NCBI RefSeq assembly: GCF_009727055.1
Contig: NC_052359.1
Span: forward strand, 62,312,960-62,376,959
DNA length: 64,000 bases
Direction of reading: 5' to 3'
DNA from: Benincasa hispida
Lineage: Eukaryota > Streptophyta > Magnoliopsida > Cucurbitales > Cucurbitaceae
Shown: positions 23,883 through 36,698 of the stretch, one piece after another
Layout: each line of letters opens with the position of its first letter
How positions within the stretch are numbered: position 1 is the first letter of the stretch
Program-made: the position numbers and the translations under genes
Notes under the pieces: generated by a model
Database searches by the model: none
What the model saw: the letters and a program-made list of their open reading frames with translations, nothing else
What the model was told of the DNA's origin: nothing

Positions 23883-26433
23883 ATGGTTATTCCAATAGTT
23901 GTTTTTCATAGTGGAATATGGAATGAAAAAAACTGTTATGTGAATTACAAATCTACTGGAGTTTTAGTAGATGATATAATGGTTTTTGAAGATTTTATGG
24001 GTTTAATAGTTAAGGAGATTTGTTTGGATGTGTCTACTTCTTCTATAGAACTTTCCGTTCTATTAGATTTTGTTATGAATCAGGTTCAAAATGTAGTTCA
24101 AATTCGTGAAGATAAAGATATAGCTTGGTTTTTGGCTTTAGTTAAGGAACACAATACACGACATCCTTTGGTTGCTCATGCCAGTAGTTGATGTTTGGAA
24201 GTGTCTTCTAATGTTGTTTCTAGTGGAGCTGAGAATTATTTGTCTACTGTTCCTTCTTCTAAACCTATGATTGATGATGGTGATTTCCAAGTGATTATGG
24301 ATATATATATTGCTCGTGATTTGAAACAAAAAGATGTGTTTGCTAGCAAAGAGATTTTATCAAATTGTTTTTACTTGATAGCGGTTAAGAAGAATTTTGA
24401 ATTTAAGACTATAATCTCAAATTCAAGAGCAATTATGTGTGTTCAAGATGGTTTTCAGTGGTATGTGAGGGCATCCCATTACAAGCGGACTGTTTTGTGG
24501 ATGCTTAGGAAGTTTATTGATATTCATGATTGTTCTATAAAAAGTATTCAAACTTGTCATAGGCAAACTTCTTCGTCCTTAATAGCTGAATGTTTAAGAA
24601 ATAATTTTAGATTTAGTTCTTCTCATACCTCAACTCCTAGTGATATTGTGCATAAAGTTCGTAAGGAATTTGGAGTAACTATTAGCTATTATAAAGCATG
24701 GAGGGCAAACGAGCAAATAATGAAATCTTTGAAAGGCGATGCACGTGAATCATATGCTTTGATTCCAAAGTTTTTTATGAAGTTAAAAGAAAAGAATCCA
24801 GGTTTCTTGTTTCTGACTTATTATATGATCTATCAATGATAGCTTCTATCACTGATTGGAGTCTATCGCTGATATCTTCCATCACTGATAACATGAAAAT
24901 AATAGAAGCTATTGGTGATAGACTGCAACCAGTGATAGAAGCTATTGGTGGTAGGCATCAATCAATATATACCTTTTGTAATCTGGCTTAACTGTTTATT
25001 TTCTTCTTTTAGGTACATTTACTACCTATGAAGCGGACATAAATGGGCATTTTAAGTATTGTTATATGGCTATTGGAGCATCAATTGAGGGTTGGAAGCA
25101 TTGTAGACCTAATATATCAGTTGATTGGACGTTCTTGAAATGTAAATATGTCAGGACTCTTTTGACGGCTTCAACAATTGATGGTAACAATCAGATTTTT
25201 CCTCTTGCTTTTAATATTGTTGACTCTGAAAATGATGCATTCTGGAGATGATTTTTTTAGAATTTAAGGAAAATTTTTGGTGAACGAGAGGGATTAGTCA
25301 TTATTTCTGATCGGCATTTTAGCATTCCGAAAGGTGTTATGAATGTTTTTTCAAATGTTGAGTATTGTGTTTGTCTATGACACCTTTTGCAAAATATAAA
25401 GTTGATTTATAAGGATTCTTTAATTGATGAAATATATTATAGTTGTGCAAAAGCTTATACAATTGATAAGTTCAAGTTTTATATGAAATGGATGGAATCA
25501 ATATATCCTACAATTCGGGAATATCTCAGTAAAGTTGATTTTGAGAAGTGGACACGTGCATATTCTAGGAGAAGAAGGTATAATATGATGATTACTAATA
25601 TTTCAGAGTGCTTGAATAATATTTTGAAAGAGCCTAGGGAGTTCCCCGTTGCATCATTACTTGATTATATTAGAGAAATACTTCAAAATTGGTTTTATGA
25701 AAAGGGTCAATCAGCATTATCTATGAAGACTATTTTGACTAGTTGGGCAGAGTTTGAGTTGTGAGAGCAATACAATCAGTCAAGAAGCTTCAAGGTACAA
25801 ATACCTTAACTATTAGAAAATATCATTAATAACATGTTCTATCACTGATAGTTTTTATTTTCACTGATATTTTTTGTTTTCACTAATAGCTTGAAAATAT
25901 TTAATCAGGTAGGGATAGTATCACTTACAATTTCGTTTATATTTTAGTTTTCATTGACATTCCATTAGTTCACCTAGTTGATTACATTTTGTTGACTGTT
26001 TTATTTTTCAGGTTGATCCTATTAAAAATGAAGAATATAAAGTAGTTGATGGGGACAATCACTTTTTGATAAATTTGGCCTATAAATCATGCAGTTTTCA
26101 TGTTTGGGATTTGGTGGAGATTCCATGTGCTCATGCTTGTGTTGTTATTCGTGGGCTAAATTTAGAGATATATACTTTTGTGTCAGACTACTATTTTTGC
26201 AGTACATTGTTATCAACCTATAAAGGATCAGTTTATCCTATTGGAAATCATTCTGATTGGAGATCTGTCGATGTTGATGTGAATGTATTACCTCCAATAG
26301 TTAAACGTCCGACTGGACGACCACGTAAACAAAGAATATTATCAATTGGTGAAAAGAAAAGGAGCTCGAAGTGCATCGATGTCATCGTCGTGGCCATAAT
26401 TGTAGGACATGCAAATTTTCACCAGTTGTTTAA
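23883..26433 (+). pseudogene. MULE-2 transposase (MuDR type), DDE residues kept but interrupted
   Basis: A three-exon model fits: 23883-24801, 25013-25794 and 26012-26433, all in one phase, about 700 residues. Exon 1 has the N-terminal region and the Mutator DNA-binding domain (CHRQTSSSLIAECLRNNF, VTISYYKAWRANE). Exon 2 has the MULE catalytic domain, with Asp at 25123-25125 (VDWTFLK), Asp at 25309-25311 (ISDRH) and Glu at 25606-25608 (ISECLN) all present. Exon 3 has a SWIM finger with its second Cys lost (KSCSFHVWDLVEIPCAHA), a GRPRKQR AT-hook-like motif, and a zinc knuckle (CHRRGHNCRTC) reachable only across a 1-base frameshift near 26370. In-frame stops are at 24189, 25249, 25258, 25378 and 25762, mostly TGA. 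It is inactive but decayed much less than MULE-1. Confidence 0.87.
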
Positions 26434-26446
26434 TGAAGAAGCTTGA

Positions 26447-27060
26447 TTTGTAATTGATGTTTGTAATGAAGAAGCTTGTTTTGTAATTGATGTTTGTCAT
26501 TAATTTATCAATGCAGTGAGACAGCCGATGTTTTTCACCAATTTGTCAATTAGATTGTAGTTGTTGCTTGTTGTCATCAATTTAACCATTAGATAATGAA
26601 ACAATTTGTTATTGATGTTTGTCATAAATATATTAAAGACCTTGTTAGTAATGTGTTGTTAGTGGAACAGACTTTGTTGTTGATATATCCATTCTTTAGT
26701 CAATATGATGCTTCACAATATGATGTTTTTATTTATGAAGCTTTCGTTTTCCTTTAGCCACAACAATTGAAAGAAATGATATCAAGCTATCTGTAATAGC
26801 TTATGTCAGCAATTAATACAATGAAGTGATAGATTCTATCACTGACAGTAGATAAGCATTTTTGTAGAAGATCCATCAATGATAAATTCTATCACTGATA
26901 GAATCGCCAACCAAATGCTACACGGTCGTATTGCATTACTGATACCATACTATCAGTGATAGAAGCTATGCAGCTTGTGTTTAGAGGATTTTATAAGGAG
27001 GATATCGCTCTCGGGGGAAATTTCGCTAGGAATTGAGGTGAGTATCGCTAAGAATTTCAC
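26447..27060. other. MULE-2 spacer with short direct repeats
   Basis: A duplicated GAAGAAGCTTG...TTGTAATTGATGTTTGT unit (26420-26500) and scattered TATCACTGATAG motifs (26830-26965). No gene. Confidence 0.5.
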
Positions 27061-27255
27061 AGGAAAAGCTTTGTATCGCTCTAGAGGGTATCGCTGGTTT
27101 CGCTCTAGAGGGTATCGCTAGTGTCGCTCTAGAGGGTATCGCTAGTGTCGCTCTCAAGGGTATTGTTGGTGTCGCTCTAGAGGGTATCGCTGGTGTCGCT
27201 TTAGAGGATCTCGCCAGTGTCGCTTTAAAGGATCTCGTTAATGTCGCTTGTGGGG
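27061..27255. repeat. 24-bp minisatellite, about eight units
   Basis: The unit approximates GGTATCGCTGGTGTCGCT followed by CTAGAG. Early units are near-identical and later ones diverge (AGGATCTCGCC...). Because 24 is a multiple of three, a minus-strand frame (27298-27026) reads as an 8-residue repeat (ATPAIPSR-like). It lies between the two genes of MULE-2. Whether any strand is translated cannot be told. Confidence 0.8.
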
Positions 27256-28120
27256 ATCTGTTATTCTTCAGTAAATGTAATGTCTTGGTTGCATGCATGT
27301 ATTTATGTAATCTTTGTAGAACCTTAAGGGAGTTTTATTGTTTATATTACTAGTGTTTTAACAGGTTGGTATTTAGATTAAAAGTCTTGGGTGGTGGGTG
27401 CTGGCAGGAGGGACTAGTAACAACCTCTAAAATAAATTGAAAGTTGCAACTATATCAATCACATTTATGAAGGATTCATATTGATTCAATATAATTATCA
27501 TTGATCTTGTAAAATAACAATGTAATTTCCAAAATCATAACAATCACTATATATTGTCAAAATAATTTCCAAACTATTGTCAAACAAAAGTCTATTGTCA
27601 ATAAATAAGTCTCTCTATTGTCAATCAAAGTTGTGATATTTTGAGATCAAAGCTTAGAGCATCGTCATTCCACCTTGGAGACTGCCTTGTAGCTTTGCTT
27701 GGAGACACCTTGGTAGATACATTTGAAGAGTCCTTCTTTTTGTCTTTCTTTTGTTTCTTTGCGTTCTCCAAAATTTTCTTGGTTGGTTTTACTTGTCTTT
27801 TTGGTCTCTTGTTGTCCTCTATATTTTCGATGACAACCTTTGATCGATATTTTTTTGGACTTTTTTAAGAGTCTTTTCAATCACTTGAAATCATGGAATT
27901 AAATATAACATGACATCAATGTGTTATCAGTATCAGTCAAGTAAATAAAGCTTCCTATTATTTATAATATCACTGATAACAAACTATCAATGATAGTGTG
28001 TTATCATTGATAGTTGGTTATCAATGATTTCAGATATCACTGATAGCATGCTAATGTTATAATTAAGATCATCAATCAATCAATACTTACATTCTTTTTT
28101 GTCATATCTTCTTTATCTTT
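27256..28120. other. MULE-2 spacer and probable Lys-rich tail of its second gene
   Basis: A minus-strand stretch at 27880-27665 is Lys/Glu/Gln-rich (QETKKTSKTNQENFGERKET) and could be the C-terminal linker of the DUF1985 gene. The Ulp1 protease domain that follows in related proteins is not visible. Confidence 0.35.
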
Positions 28121-29955
28121 TTCTTCTTGATCTTCATCTTCATCTTTAGGATCATCATGCAATTGTTCTTGCTAGTCATTCTCTTAATCATCTTGAGCCT
28201 CCTTGTCCTTAGCAGTGTCAACTTCAGTCTGCATGCATATATCATTTTTGTTATTGTACTTCTTTACAGAAAAAGAAAATCACAAGTTTTACCTCTAGAA
28301 CTTCCAAACTTGCATCTAAAAGCTCCAAACTAGATGATGGTGCTTTGTTCTTCTCAAGAGATTCTTGATATTACTTTTTTTTTTGTGGAAGTTTATCACT
28401 GATAGCTTCTTTTATGTGGCCCAATATATCAAGAATCTCCTTGTGCTTTTCATTGATGTCCTTCTTAATATCTTCTTGTCCTCTTTTTAATTCTTCGATT
28501 GCCTCTTGTAATGATGCAATTCTTCTCCCGGTTGACATTTATTTTCCTTCTTTTTCTTTTTCAATATTCATCTCTCTGGTTTCCACCTCCGCAAAATAGG
28601 CATAATGGTTGGATTGCAATTCTTGTTCAATTGGAACAAATGAAGCAACAGTAAACTGAAAGTTTAATAAAGATGTTAGTGATACAATTAATTTATAGAA
28701 ATAATCACTGATTTCAAGCTATCACTGATTGCTTCTATCTACAATAACATGCTATCAATGATAGAAGATATCACAATAGTTCCAAATGACTGATAGAAAC
28801 TATCACTGATAGTGGTATCTTCTATGTCATAAAAGCTAAAACATCAGTTATAGTTTCTATCATTTGATAGCATGCTTATAATATATATAAATAAAGAAAA
28901 TAACAGTGATAAAAGACTTACTAATAATATATAAAAATAAAGGAAATAACAGTGATAAAAGACTTACACCAGTGGCTTTGAAAATATTGTTGTTGATGTG
29001 TTGTCAATCATTAGGTTCTTAAAACTCCCATTGAGTAAGTCTAGGTCCATCGCTTTTTATTCTTCGTGCAAATTCAATAGTGGGGTTGGATAATCTTAGT
29101 ATAATTTCAAAAGCCAATATACCAAAGCTAGTAGAAATCCTTGGAGGAAAATGGAAGATGGCTTATTGATGACAACCTTCTTAAAAAACTCTATAGTTAG
29201 TTCAAAGGAAACTCTGCCCCATGGATAAGATCTAAACCTTTCTTCGTCATCCAACATTTTTAAATGCTTCCAACTTACTTTGTTATGTCTTTGTGTAGGA
29301 ATTAGGAAGCTTTCTAGAAAATACAAGTGTGCAAGTTTGACCTTTATATCAATTGGTATGTTGGCATAAGAACATAACAAATTAAAAGTAGGTTGGAGCT
29401 CTCTTCTTATAATTTTTTTATTTGTCTTGAAAAAGAAGTTCCTAATTGTGTTGTCCATTGATTCCTGTTCACTATAGATACTATCTATAGGGTAATCATC
29501 ACAATTTAAACCTGTTACTAAATAAAAATCCTTGAGGCCAAATTCTGAAATATGTCCTTCTAAATTAAAGGCCAATATATTTTACTTGGTAGTTGTGCAT
29601 TGCCTTCTAATAAGGTGTGATATGAGTTGGTTGGGCATCCTTTTCATTTTCAATCTAAGAAGTGCCCAAAAGGACCTTCTCTAAATAGTTGGAGTGATGG
29701 CTCATCTAATTTTTCTATATTAGACAGGACATCTAAACTTATGAAGGAACTGACTTTTAATGGGTTTGCCCATTCACTTTCTGGAACAATTAATACATTT
29801 TCCTGTATATATAACAATAACATAAATGTAAGAAAAAAGCAACCACAAATCCATATAAATTTATAAAATATCATTAGATTGTGACCTTGATCTTCTTGTG
29901 TTTTTTCCCAGATGTTGATCCTTCCAATGTTTTCTATTTTCTTTCTCTATTTATC
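28120..29955 (-). pseudogene. MULE-2 second gene: DUF1985-domain protein with coiled-coil tail
   Basis: From 5' to 3': a small exon at about 29955-29887 (GSTSGKKHKKIK before the donor); a large exon from 29802 to about 28968 with the complete DUF1985 domain (EPSLQLFREGPFGHFLDL, FSLEFGLKDFYLVTGLNCDD-like core, VKLAHLYFLESFLIPTQ, SYPWGRVSFELTIEFFKK, EIILRLSNPTIEFARRIKS); then a coiled-coil exon at about 28660-28350 (IASLQEAIEELKRGQEDIKK) and an acidic exon (28230-28110). Defects are a TAA between TTTK and NILAFNL near 29588, a frameshift near 29115 and stops in later exons. An untranslated exon lies at 31200-31068. The DUF1985 part is better preserved than in MULE-1. No protease domain is visible. 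Confidence 0.7.
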
Positions 29956-30617
29956 CTAAAAACAAATATGTAGGACCATTACATTCATATCATTGATAGC
30001 AATAATAGTGATAGATACTTTTCCTATGAATAAACAATCATAAAATCACAGTACAGGGAACTAAATTAGCATCAATGATAGCATCCATTAGTGATAGTTT
30101 GTTGATAGACAAATCCATCAACAAACTATCAATGAACTGTCAACATATTGCCTAAAGCATCAATGATAACTTCTATCCTAAAAACAAACATGTGGAACCA
30201 TTACATTCATATTATTGATAGCAATAATAGTGATAGATATTTTTCCTATGAATAAACAATCATCAAATCACAGTATAGGGAACTAAATTAGCATCAATGA
30301 TAGCATCCATCAGTGATAGTTTGTTGATAGACAAATCCATCAACAAACTATCAATGAACTGTCAACATATTGCGTAAAGCATCAGTAATAACTTCTATCC
30401 TAAAAACAAACATGTGGAACCATTACATTCATATCATTGATAGCAATAATAGTGATAGATACTTTTCCTATGAATAAACAATCATCAAATCACAGTAAAG
30501 GGAACTAAATTAGCATCAATGATAGCATCCATCAGTGATAGTTTGTTGATAGACAAATCCATCAACAAACTATCAATGAACTATCAACATATTCCCTAAA
30601 GCATCAGTGATAACTTC
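29955..30617. repeat. Three tandem copies of a ~222-bp repeat
   Basis: Copies start at 29955, 30178 and 30399, each at CCTAAAAACAAA(T/C)ATGT. They are very similar, with a few substitutions each. Each contains a perfect 10-bp inverted repeat GTTTGTTGAT ... ATCAACAAAC with a 10-base loop. They occupy the first intron of the MULE-2 DUF1985 gene. Confidence 0.9.
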
Positions 30618-31340
30618 AGTTAAACAACAATAAATAACTAAATTAGCATAATATTCATCGAAACATCAGCAAATCACAACGAAACACAGTACTAATCTTC
30701 ACATAATTAGCAATCAAACACAGTCAACAATAAACTATCTACATATTCCTCGAAAAACTAGCAAATTACAATCAACATTACAAATAATCTTTACATAATC
30801 AACATTTCGATGACTATTAGTCTATGATGACTACGCTGTGACGACTACACCGTGATGACTACACTATGACCAAAATGCATAATAAAATGAAACACCTAAA
30901 AAAGCTGGAGAATACATGTAGCCCTAATTTGAAATAACTATTTATCTTCTTATATAAACTGTCAATGGAAGAAGAACAAAGCCCTACGTTTTCGAATTCT
31001 TGCTATCAATGATGAAGAGATGAACAAAGGAAAAAGAAGAAAAAAAAGAAACGAAGAAGAACAACGTACCTTTTGAAGTTTGGAGCGAAATTGATGGGGA
31101 AGAAGACGGCACTGTCGAAATCAAAAGGTTGAAATCGGAAGGAGACGGTACTGTCGGAGCTAGAAAGGGTTGGAAGTGTTTTTTGCTTTTTTCGGAAGAA
31201 GATGAAGGGTCGAAATGAAATTTATAATTAGTAAAATAGTCCTTTACATTGTGGCCAAACGGTTTTATATAGGCCCATGTCCATTTTAGTCTTTTCTTTT
31301 TTCTGAGCTAAATTTTTAATATAAAAAATCTATATTTGCA

Positions 31341-32010
31341 AATACTTTTATCTTACTACATAAACTCTAATATTTATTGTAAAATAAATATTCATGCAAC
31401 TTCCCCTTAAAAATATACTTCATAACATTTTGTTAGGTATTTGAAAATATTTTAACCAATATATAAAAGATACCACAATATATAAATTAGATATTGATTC
31501 AATGCTTAACACAAAATCACCTTATAATCTAATATATGAAATATACTACGATATATAAATAATATTAGTTTTATGTTCAACATAAATCGCAGTATATATC
31601 ATAAATTTCATTTACAGTATATATATCTATTTAAGTAATCTGAAATCCCAACACATCAAAATTTTTATATATCACAATACACATAAAATTTAAATAAATA
31701 AAAGAAAACTCTCAATTAATTTTTATATTCTAACAAATACATTGAAACATTATCAATATACTTTGGAACATATACAAAATTAAGATCAGTAGATATTAAA
31801 ATATACAAAATTAAGAGTATATATTTATTTAATCGAATTTCTTTATCAATTATGACACAGTATATAAATCACATATTGACTTAATATTCAACATAAATCA
31901 TAGTATATATCAAATAAAAAACAGTATATAATTCACATATATCAAGTAAAAAAATTCATATTCCTTTAGGGGTTTATAACATGTATATTTAAGGTTTAAA
32001 AAAAAATTAT
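31341..32010. other. AT-rich spacer with repeated ACAGTATATA words
   Basis: Words of the form ACA(G/A)TATATA(A/T)ATC recur from 31460 to 31950. No gene recognised. Confidence 0.4.
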
Positions 32011-32730
32011 CCTCGATCTTAGTGTGGCGGATTTGTATAGGCGACACAAACATAGTCCATCTTCATCTCTCTATCATCATATGGAGCCTATAACACATAA
32101 TATTCCATCTTCATCTTTAATTCTTCTCAGCCATGGCCTCCACGGGTCTGGATAGGGAAAAAACTACAAATGGGAGAGAGAATCAAGGAGAAGACAAATA
32201 GCAACTTACCTCGGTGATTGAAAGTTGATGATGATGGAAATTGATGGACAAGGACGAAAGACTGATTCTAATGGGCGAATGACTGATGAATGAGGATGGA
32301 TGGAACGCGGCGGACTGGCAAACGGCGGTCAAATCTGACAAGCGAAAGGCAGACTGGTGAACAACAGGCGGCGATCGGCCAAATTCGACAAGCGAACAGC
32401 AACAGCAGAGGCGTGTGAAATCGTCGAAAAGAGAAAAAAGAGGGATGAGGAAGGAGAAAAAGAGGAAGAAAGGGGAAGTGGAAGAATCCATGATTTTTCT
32501 TTTTTATTAAAAAAAACATTAATGAGCGTGAAGCGCATGGAGGAGAGAGAATCACAATTATATATTTATATATATATATTTATATATATTTGTGCGTGAG
32601 ACCTATGGCTAAATTGTAAATAGCCACTCACATTAATGAAAAAACAAAATCCAATAAGTCATTTTTGTAAAAAAAAAAAAAAAAAATGAAATGTTCAATA
32701 GATATAGCCACTATTCTAGAGTCTTTTAGG
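32011..32730 (-). other. Possible end of another Mutator-like element
   Basis: The minus strand has a CT-rich segment (32560-32220) ending in a good splice donor (CACCGAG|GTAAGT at about 32213), like the untranslated first exons of the MULEs here. A TATA dinucleotide run (32558-32590) and A-run (32670-32690) follow. Overlapping minus frames are Ser/Phe-rich reads of the CT tract and not proteins. Confidence 0.25.
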
Positions 32731-33446
32731 TCGAAACCCAAAATTTATTAGCATGGCCATGTGAATATTAAGAACGCTTTCCGCACTGTATGGGCCTGGT
32801 AAATCGAGCCGAGATTGTGGGCTTTTTTTAGAATCTTTGAGGCCCAGCCCTAAAATCGTCCACAAACAAAAGATTGTTTTTTCTTTTCTTTTCTTTAGAA
32901 CAGTGGGATAATTGATTAAAGCCTCAACATAGGAAAAATATCTTTTTTATATTTATTTTAGGCGTACTTTTTTAAAATAAATACATCCAAATCCAAAATG
33001 TAGTGGGGCACATAATAAAAAATTGATCAACAAAGATAGAAGTGTTCTTTAAAAGAAACTAGGAGTTAAAAGAATATTTTGGAATAAATTAGATATTATG
33101 AGTACTAAGATTGTACCGATTTAATTTAATTTGGATTATTGAGTGTATGTTCCAATCTCATGTCACAAATTTTAATAAATTAAAAAGATTTTTAACAATT
33201 CACCGCGCTTCGTTTCAAGAAAAGAAGGCAAACATGAAAATCAAATTCCACCCAATACAAAAGAACAATAGATTTTTTCTTTTTTAAAAAATGGAAAAAT
33301 AAAAATCTATATGACATTGACATGTTCTTTATTGGGGAAAGAAAAAAGTCTCAAAATTTTCAAATAAAAAATCTCTTGTTGAATGAAACAATCTATTGTA
33401 AAATGAAATACCAAATAGGATCCGTAACAACTTTTTAAAAATGAAG
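32731..33446. other. AT-rich spacer, nothing recognised
   Basis: No gene, RNA or clear repeat structure. Confidence 0.4.
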
Positions 33447-34143
33447 GGTTCACATGAAATTTCCGGAGAAACTTATTCCGCGGAGTTGAGCTTGAGTTAG
33501 TGTTGACGTCGATGTTGATTTGATGTGATGTGATTCAATCTCTAGTACTTCAGCCTCTGATTCTCTTTCGATTGAGTGGATATCCTGACTTGAAGAAGAA
33601 AGACATCGAACGTTCTTGAAGTAGAAGTCTAGAAAGGCATCGAACGTTCTTGAAGTAGAAGTATTGGAAGAGTCTTTGTGTCTTCAAGGGTCTTGGAAGA
33701 GTTTTTTTTTTTTTTGTCTTTTAGGAGTCTTAGGAGTTTTCTATTTGTTGGTGAATTCTGTCTGGGCTCTCTGAAGGTAGAATTGCTGACCCCCTACAAA
33801 TGGAGAGAGTTCTCTATCTATAGAGTTCTCATGTGGGATTCATGGGCTTCGGCTTGGTTGACCCATGGGTTTTTGGGTTTGATTTAACATCTAGGTCAAA
33901 TTAACATATTTTTGGGTTTAGATACTTTAACCCAATAATAATAATATTAAATTAGACCAAGTTAATTTTATCCAATTCAACGATCATGATGAAACCACGT
34001 GCTATCATCCAAATTTATTTTCAACTTCAATTTGGACACATGTCAACTCCTAATTGGTCCCAAATTTAATATGTTTGAATTTCATCATTAATTTAGTAAA
34101 CGACGTGGCAATTTGTAGTTGGTCCAAAATTTATCCTTCAACA
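33447..34143 (-). repeat. Probable solo LTR, 697 bp
   Basis: On the minus strand it begins TGTTGAAGGATAAATTTTGG. Outside its edges lies TGAAG on both sides (33442-33446 and 34144-34148), consistent with a 5-bp target duplication. CTCTATAGATAGAG near 33820 could be a TATA region. An internal direct repeat, CATCGAACGTTCTTGAAGTAGAAG, occurs near 33607 and 33638. The 3' end does not show the usual CA, so the call is tentative. 37560-38010 looks like a diverged relative. Confidence 0.4.
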
Positions 34144-34148
34144 TGAAG

Positions 34149-35669
34149 TGAAAATGAAAGAGATAAGAAATCAAAAGTGAAAACTAAAAAAAAAGAAAAC
34201 TTATTTTCAATGTAACTAATATGAAGTATATGAGAATATGAACCTCCTAAAAAAAAAAAAGTGTATGTGCCAAAGTTAAATTTGAAAAAGAGACAGGTTT
34301 GTAAAAAATGGTTTAAGAAATAGATTTTTATTTTTAGGATATTCCAATATTAACTTCAATAGAAACAGCTTTTTAACCCTATAATCTTTTTGGAAATATA
34401 TGTTCTATTCAAACATGAAGGGTGTAGTGAACAAAAAAGGAGTTTCCAGTTTCAAAATTGAAATATTATAAAATTTTGTCCATCCTAAAAATAAAAAATA
34501 TTTATGTAAATCTTAGTCTACATTTATCTTTGTACATTTCACTCAATTATCTAATCACATCTCTTCTTACTTCTTTTTTTAGATTTTTTTAATTTTCTTT
34601 TTGTGTTTGATTATGATAGGATGCACAAAAAGTAGGTGCATCTCCTAAAAATTTCTAGCAAGATAATGACTTATAATACTCGATGTCAAAATAGAGTAAA
34701 ATGAAAAGATCAAACAATTTAGAGCGATGAAAAGATCAAGTAACTTTTATATATTTGTTAGAAGAATCCGTATTAAAAAAAATCAAGGAAGTTCTGATAC
34801 TTTACCTTCTAAGTTTTTCATACACAATCTTTTAATTTTAAAAAATTAGAAGGGCGGCAAATGATTGCTTAGGATTTATCTCTTTTGACCTATATAATTC
34901 GTAAAAGCTATTGGTGTTTTTTCTTTTAATTTATCTTTGTTTATATATGTTAAAGACTTTTTCTAATCTCTCTTTCATTAGGAAATATACAATGAAAGTC
35001 CAAACCCAAAACATACAATTTCGAGATCTAGAAAGGTATAAGCCGGCAAGTCAACGCATTCCTTCTTTTTTTTAACCAAAAATGCCCTTTTTTTTATGAG
35101 CACGGATTACGTCCCATGCTCTTCCAGCGCACATTATTAATTATATAAAATATTGTTTGATGTGTATGTATTTATATTTCTATGGAGGAGAGGACATTAT
35201 ATAATACATACAGAAGTCTTGAGATTATTATTTTTTTTTTATGCTTTTGACTTTTATATTTTGAATCTATTTTAGAATTATAGAGCAGCGTCCAATATAA
35301 GTCATCGTATTTATACATTATCTTTGTATTGTATATTTCTCTGCTTACTTACGTGGATATAGATGACACATTGTTAATAAGTAATGTGAATACGTAGTGT
35401 AGCCAAGTAATTCTCTTATGTATTCATCGATATGTATTCTTTCTCAAAATAAAAATTTTGAAAAGAAAAAAAAAAAGAATTTGTCTCGTTACATATTATG
35501 ACGGTATACAAGTTAGATGCATCTCAATATTTTTCATAAATGAATTGCAGAGAGTATTGGAGAGAGAATAAATTGTGGGCCATCTCATTTTTGGGTATCT
35601 ACCAACAGAATTGAAATCCAAAAGGATTCTCCCTTATCTTCTCCATTTCTTTATTCAAATCCATTGCAG
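34149..35669. other. AT-rich upstream region of the first SDR gene
   Basis: No repeat or coding sequence is supported. GAGAATAAATTG near 35565 might be a weak TATA element for the gene at 35670. Confidence 0.4.

Positions 35670-36698
<1,029 letters not shown>

Larger units (their letters stand above)
23600..30620. repeat. Dispersed TATCACTGATAG / CTATCAGTGATAG motif clusters
   Basis: The near-palindromic word and its variants (TATCAATGATAG, TATCATTGATAG) recur dozens of times in introns and spacers of MULE-2: 23630-23850, 24830-24960, 25830-25890, 26820-26965, 27950-28050, 28680-28870 and 29985-30620. They are absent from its coding exons. Related words occur in MITE-like sequence at 54690-54800. 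They can fold into short hairpins. Confidence 0.75.
22860..31340 (+). mobile_element. MULE-2: Mutator-like element with transposase and opposite-strand DUF1985 gene
   Basis: The element has the same architecture as MULE-1. A CT-rich untranslated exon (about 22980-23235, donor GATTC|GTAAGT) leads to a plus-strand transposase (23883-26433). A minus-strand DUF1985 gene (about 28120-29955) has its own untranslated exon at 31200-31068 (donor AAAAG|GTACGT). Between them are a 24-bp minisatellite and many TATCACTGATAG-type repeats. The terminal inverted repeats are not resolved. Candidate ends are AT-rich with TATTTGC/GCAAATA motifs near 22900 and 31340. MULE-1 and MULE-2 are tail-to-head neighbours but clearly diverged, so they are not recent duplicates. 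Confidence 0.6.

Noticed and set aside
26940..26965. CTATCAGTGATAG equals the core of the bacterial tet operator
   Set aside because: It is one variant of the TATCACTGATAG words that fill MULE-2. There is no vector sequence around it, and the neighbouring variants diverge. Coincidence with a plant repeat.
29955..30617. CRISPR-like array
   Set aside because: Three long tandem copies with no unique spacers, in a eukaryotic transposon intron.
32183..32599. Several overlapping frames on both strands
   Set aside because: Low-complexity CT/GA tract of a probable transposon leader.
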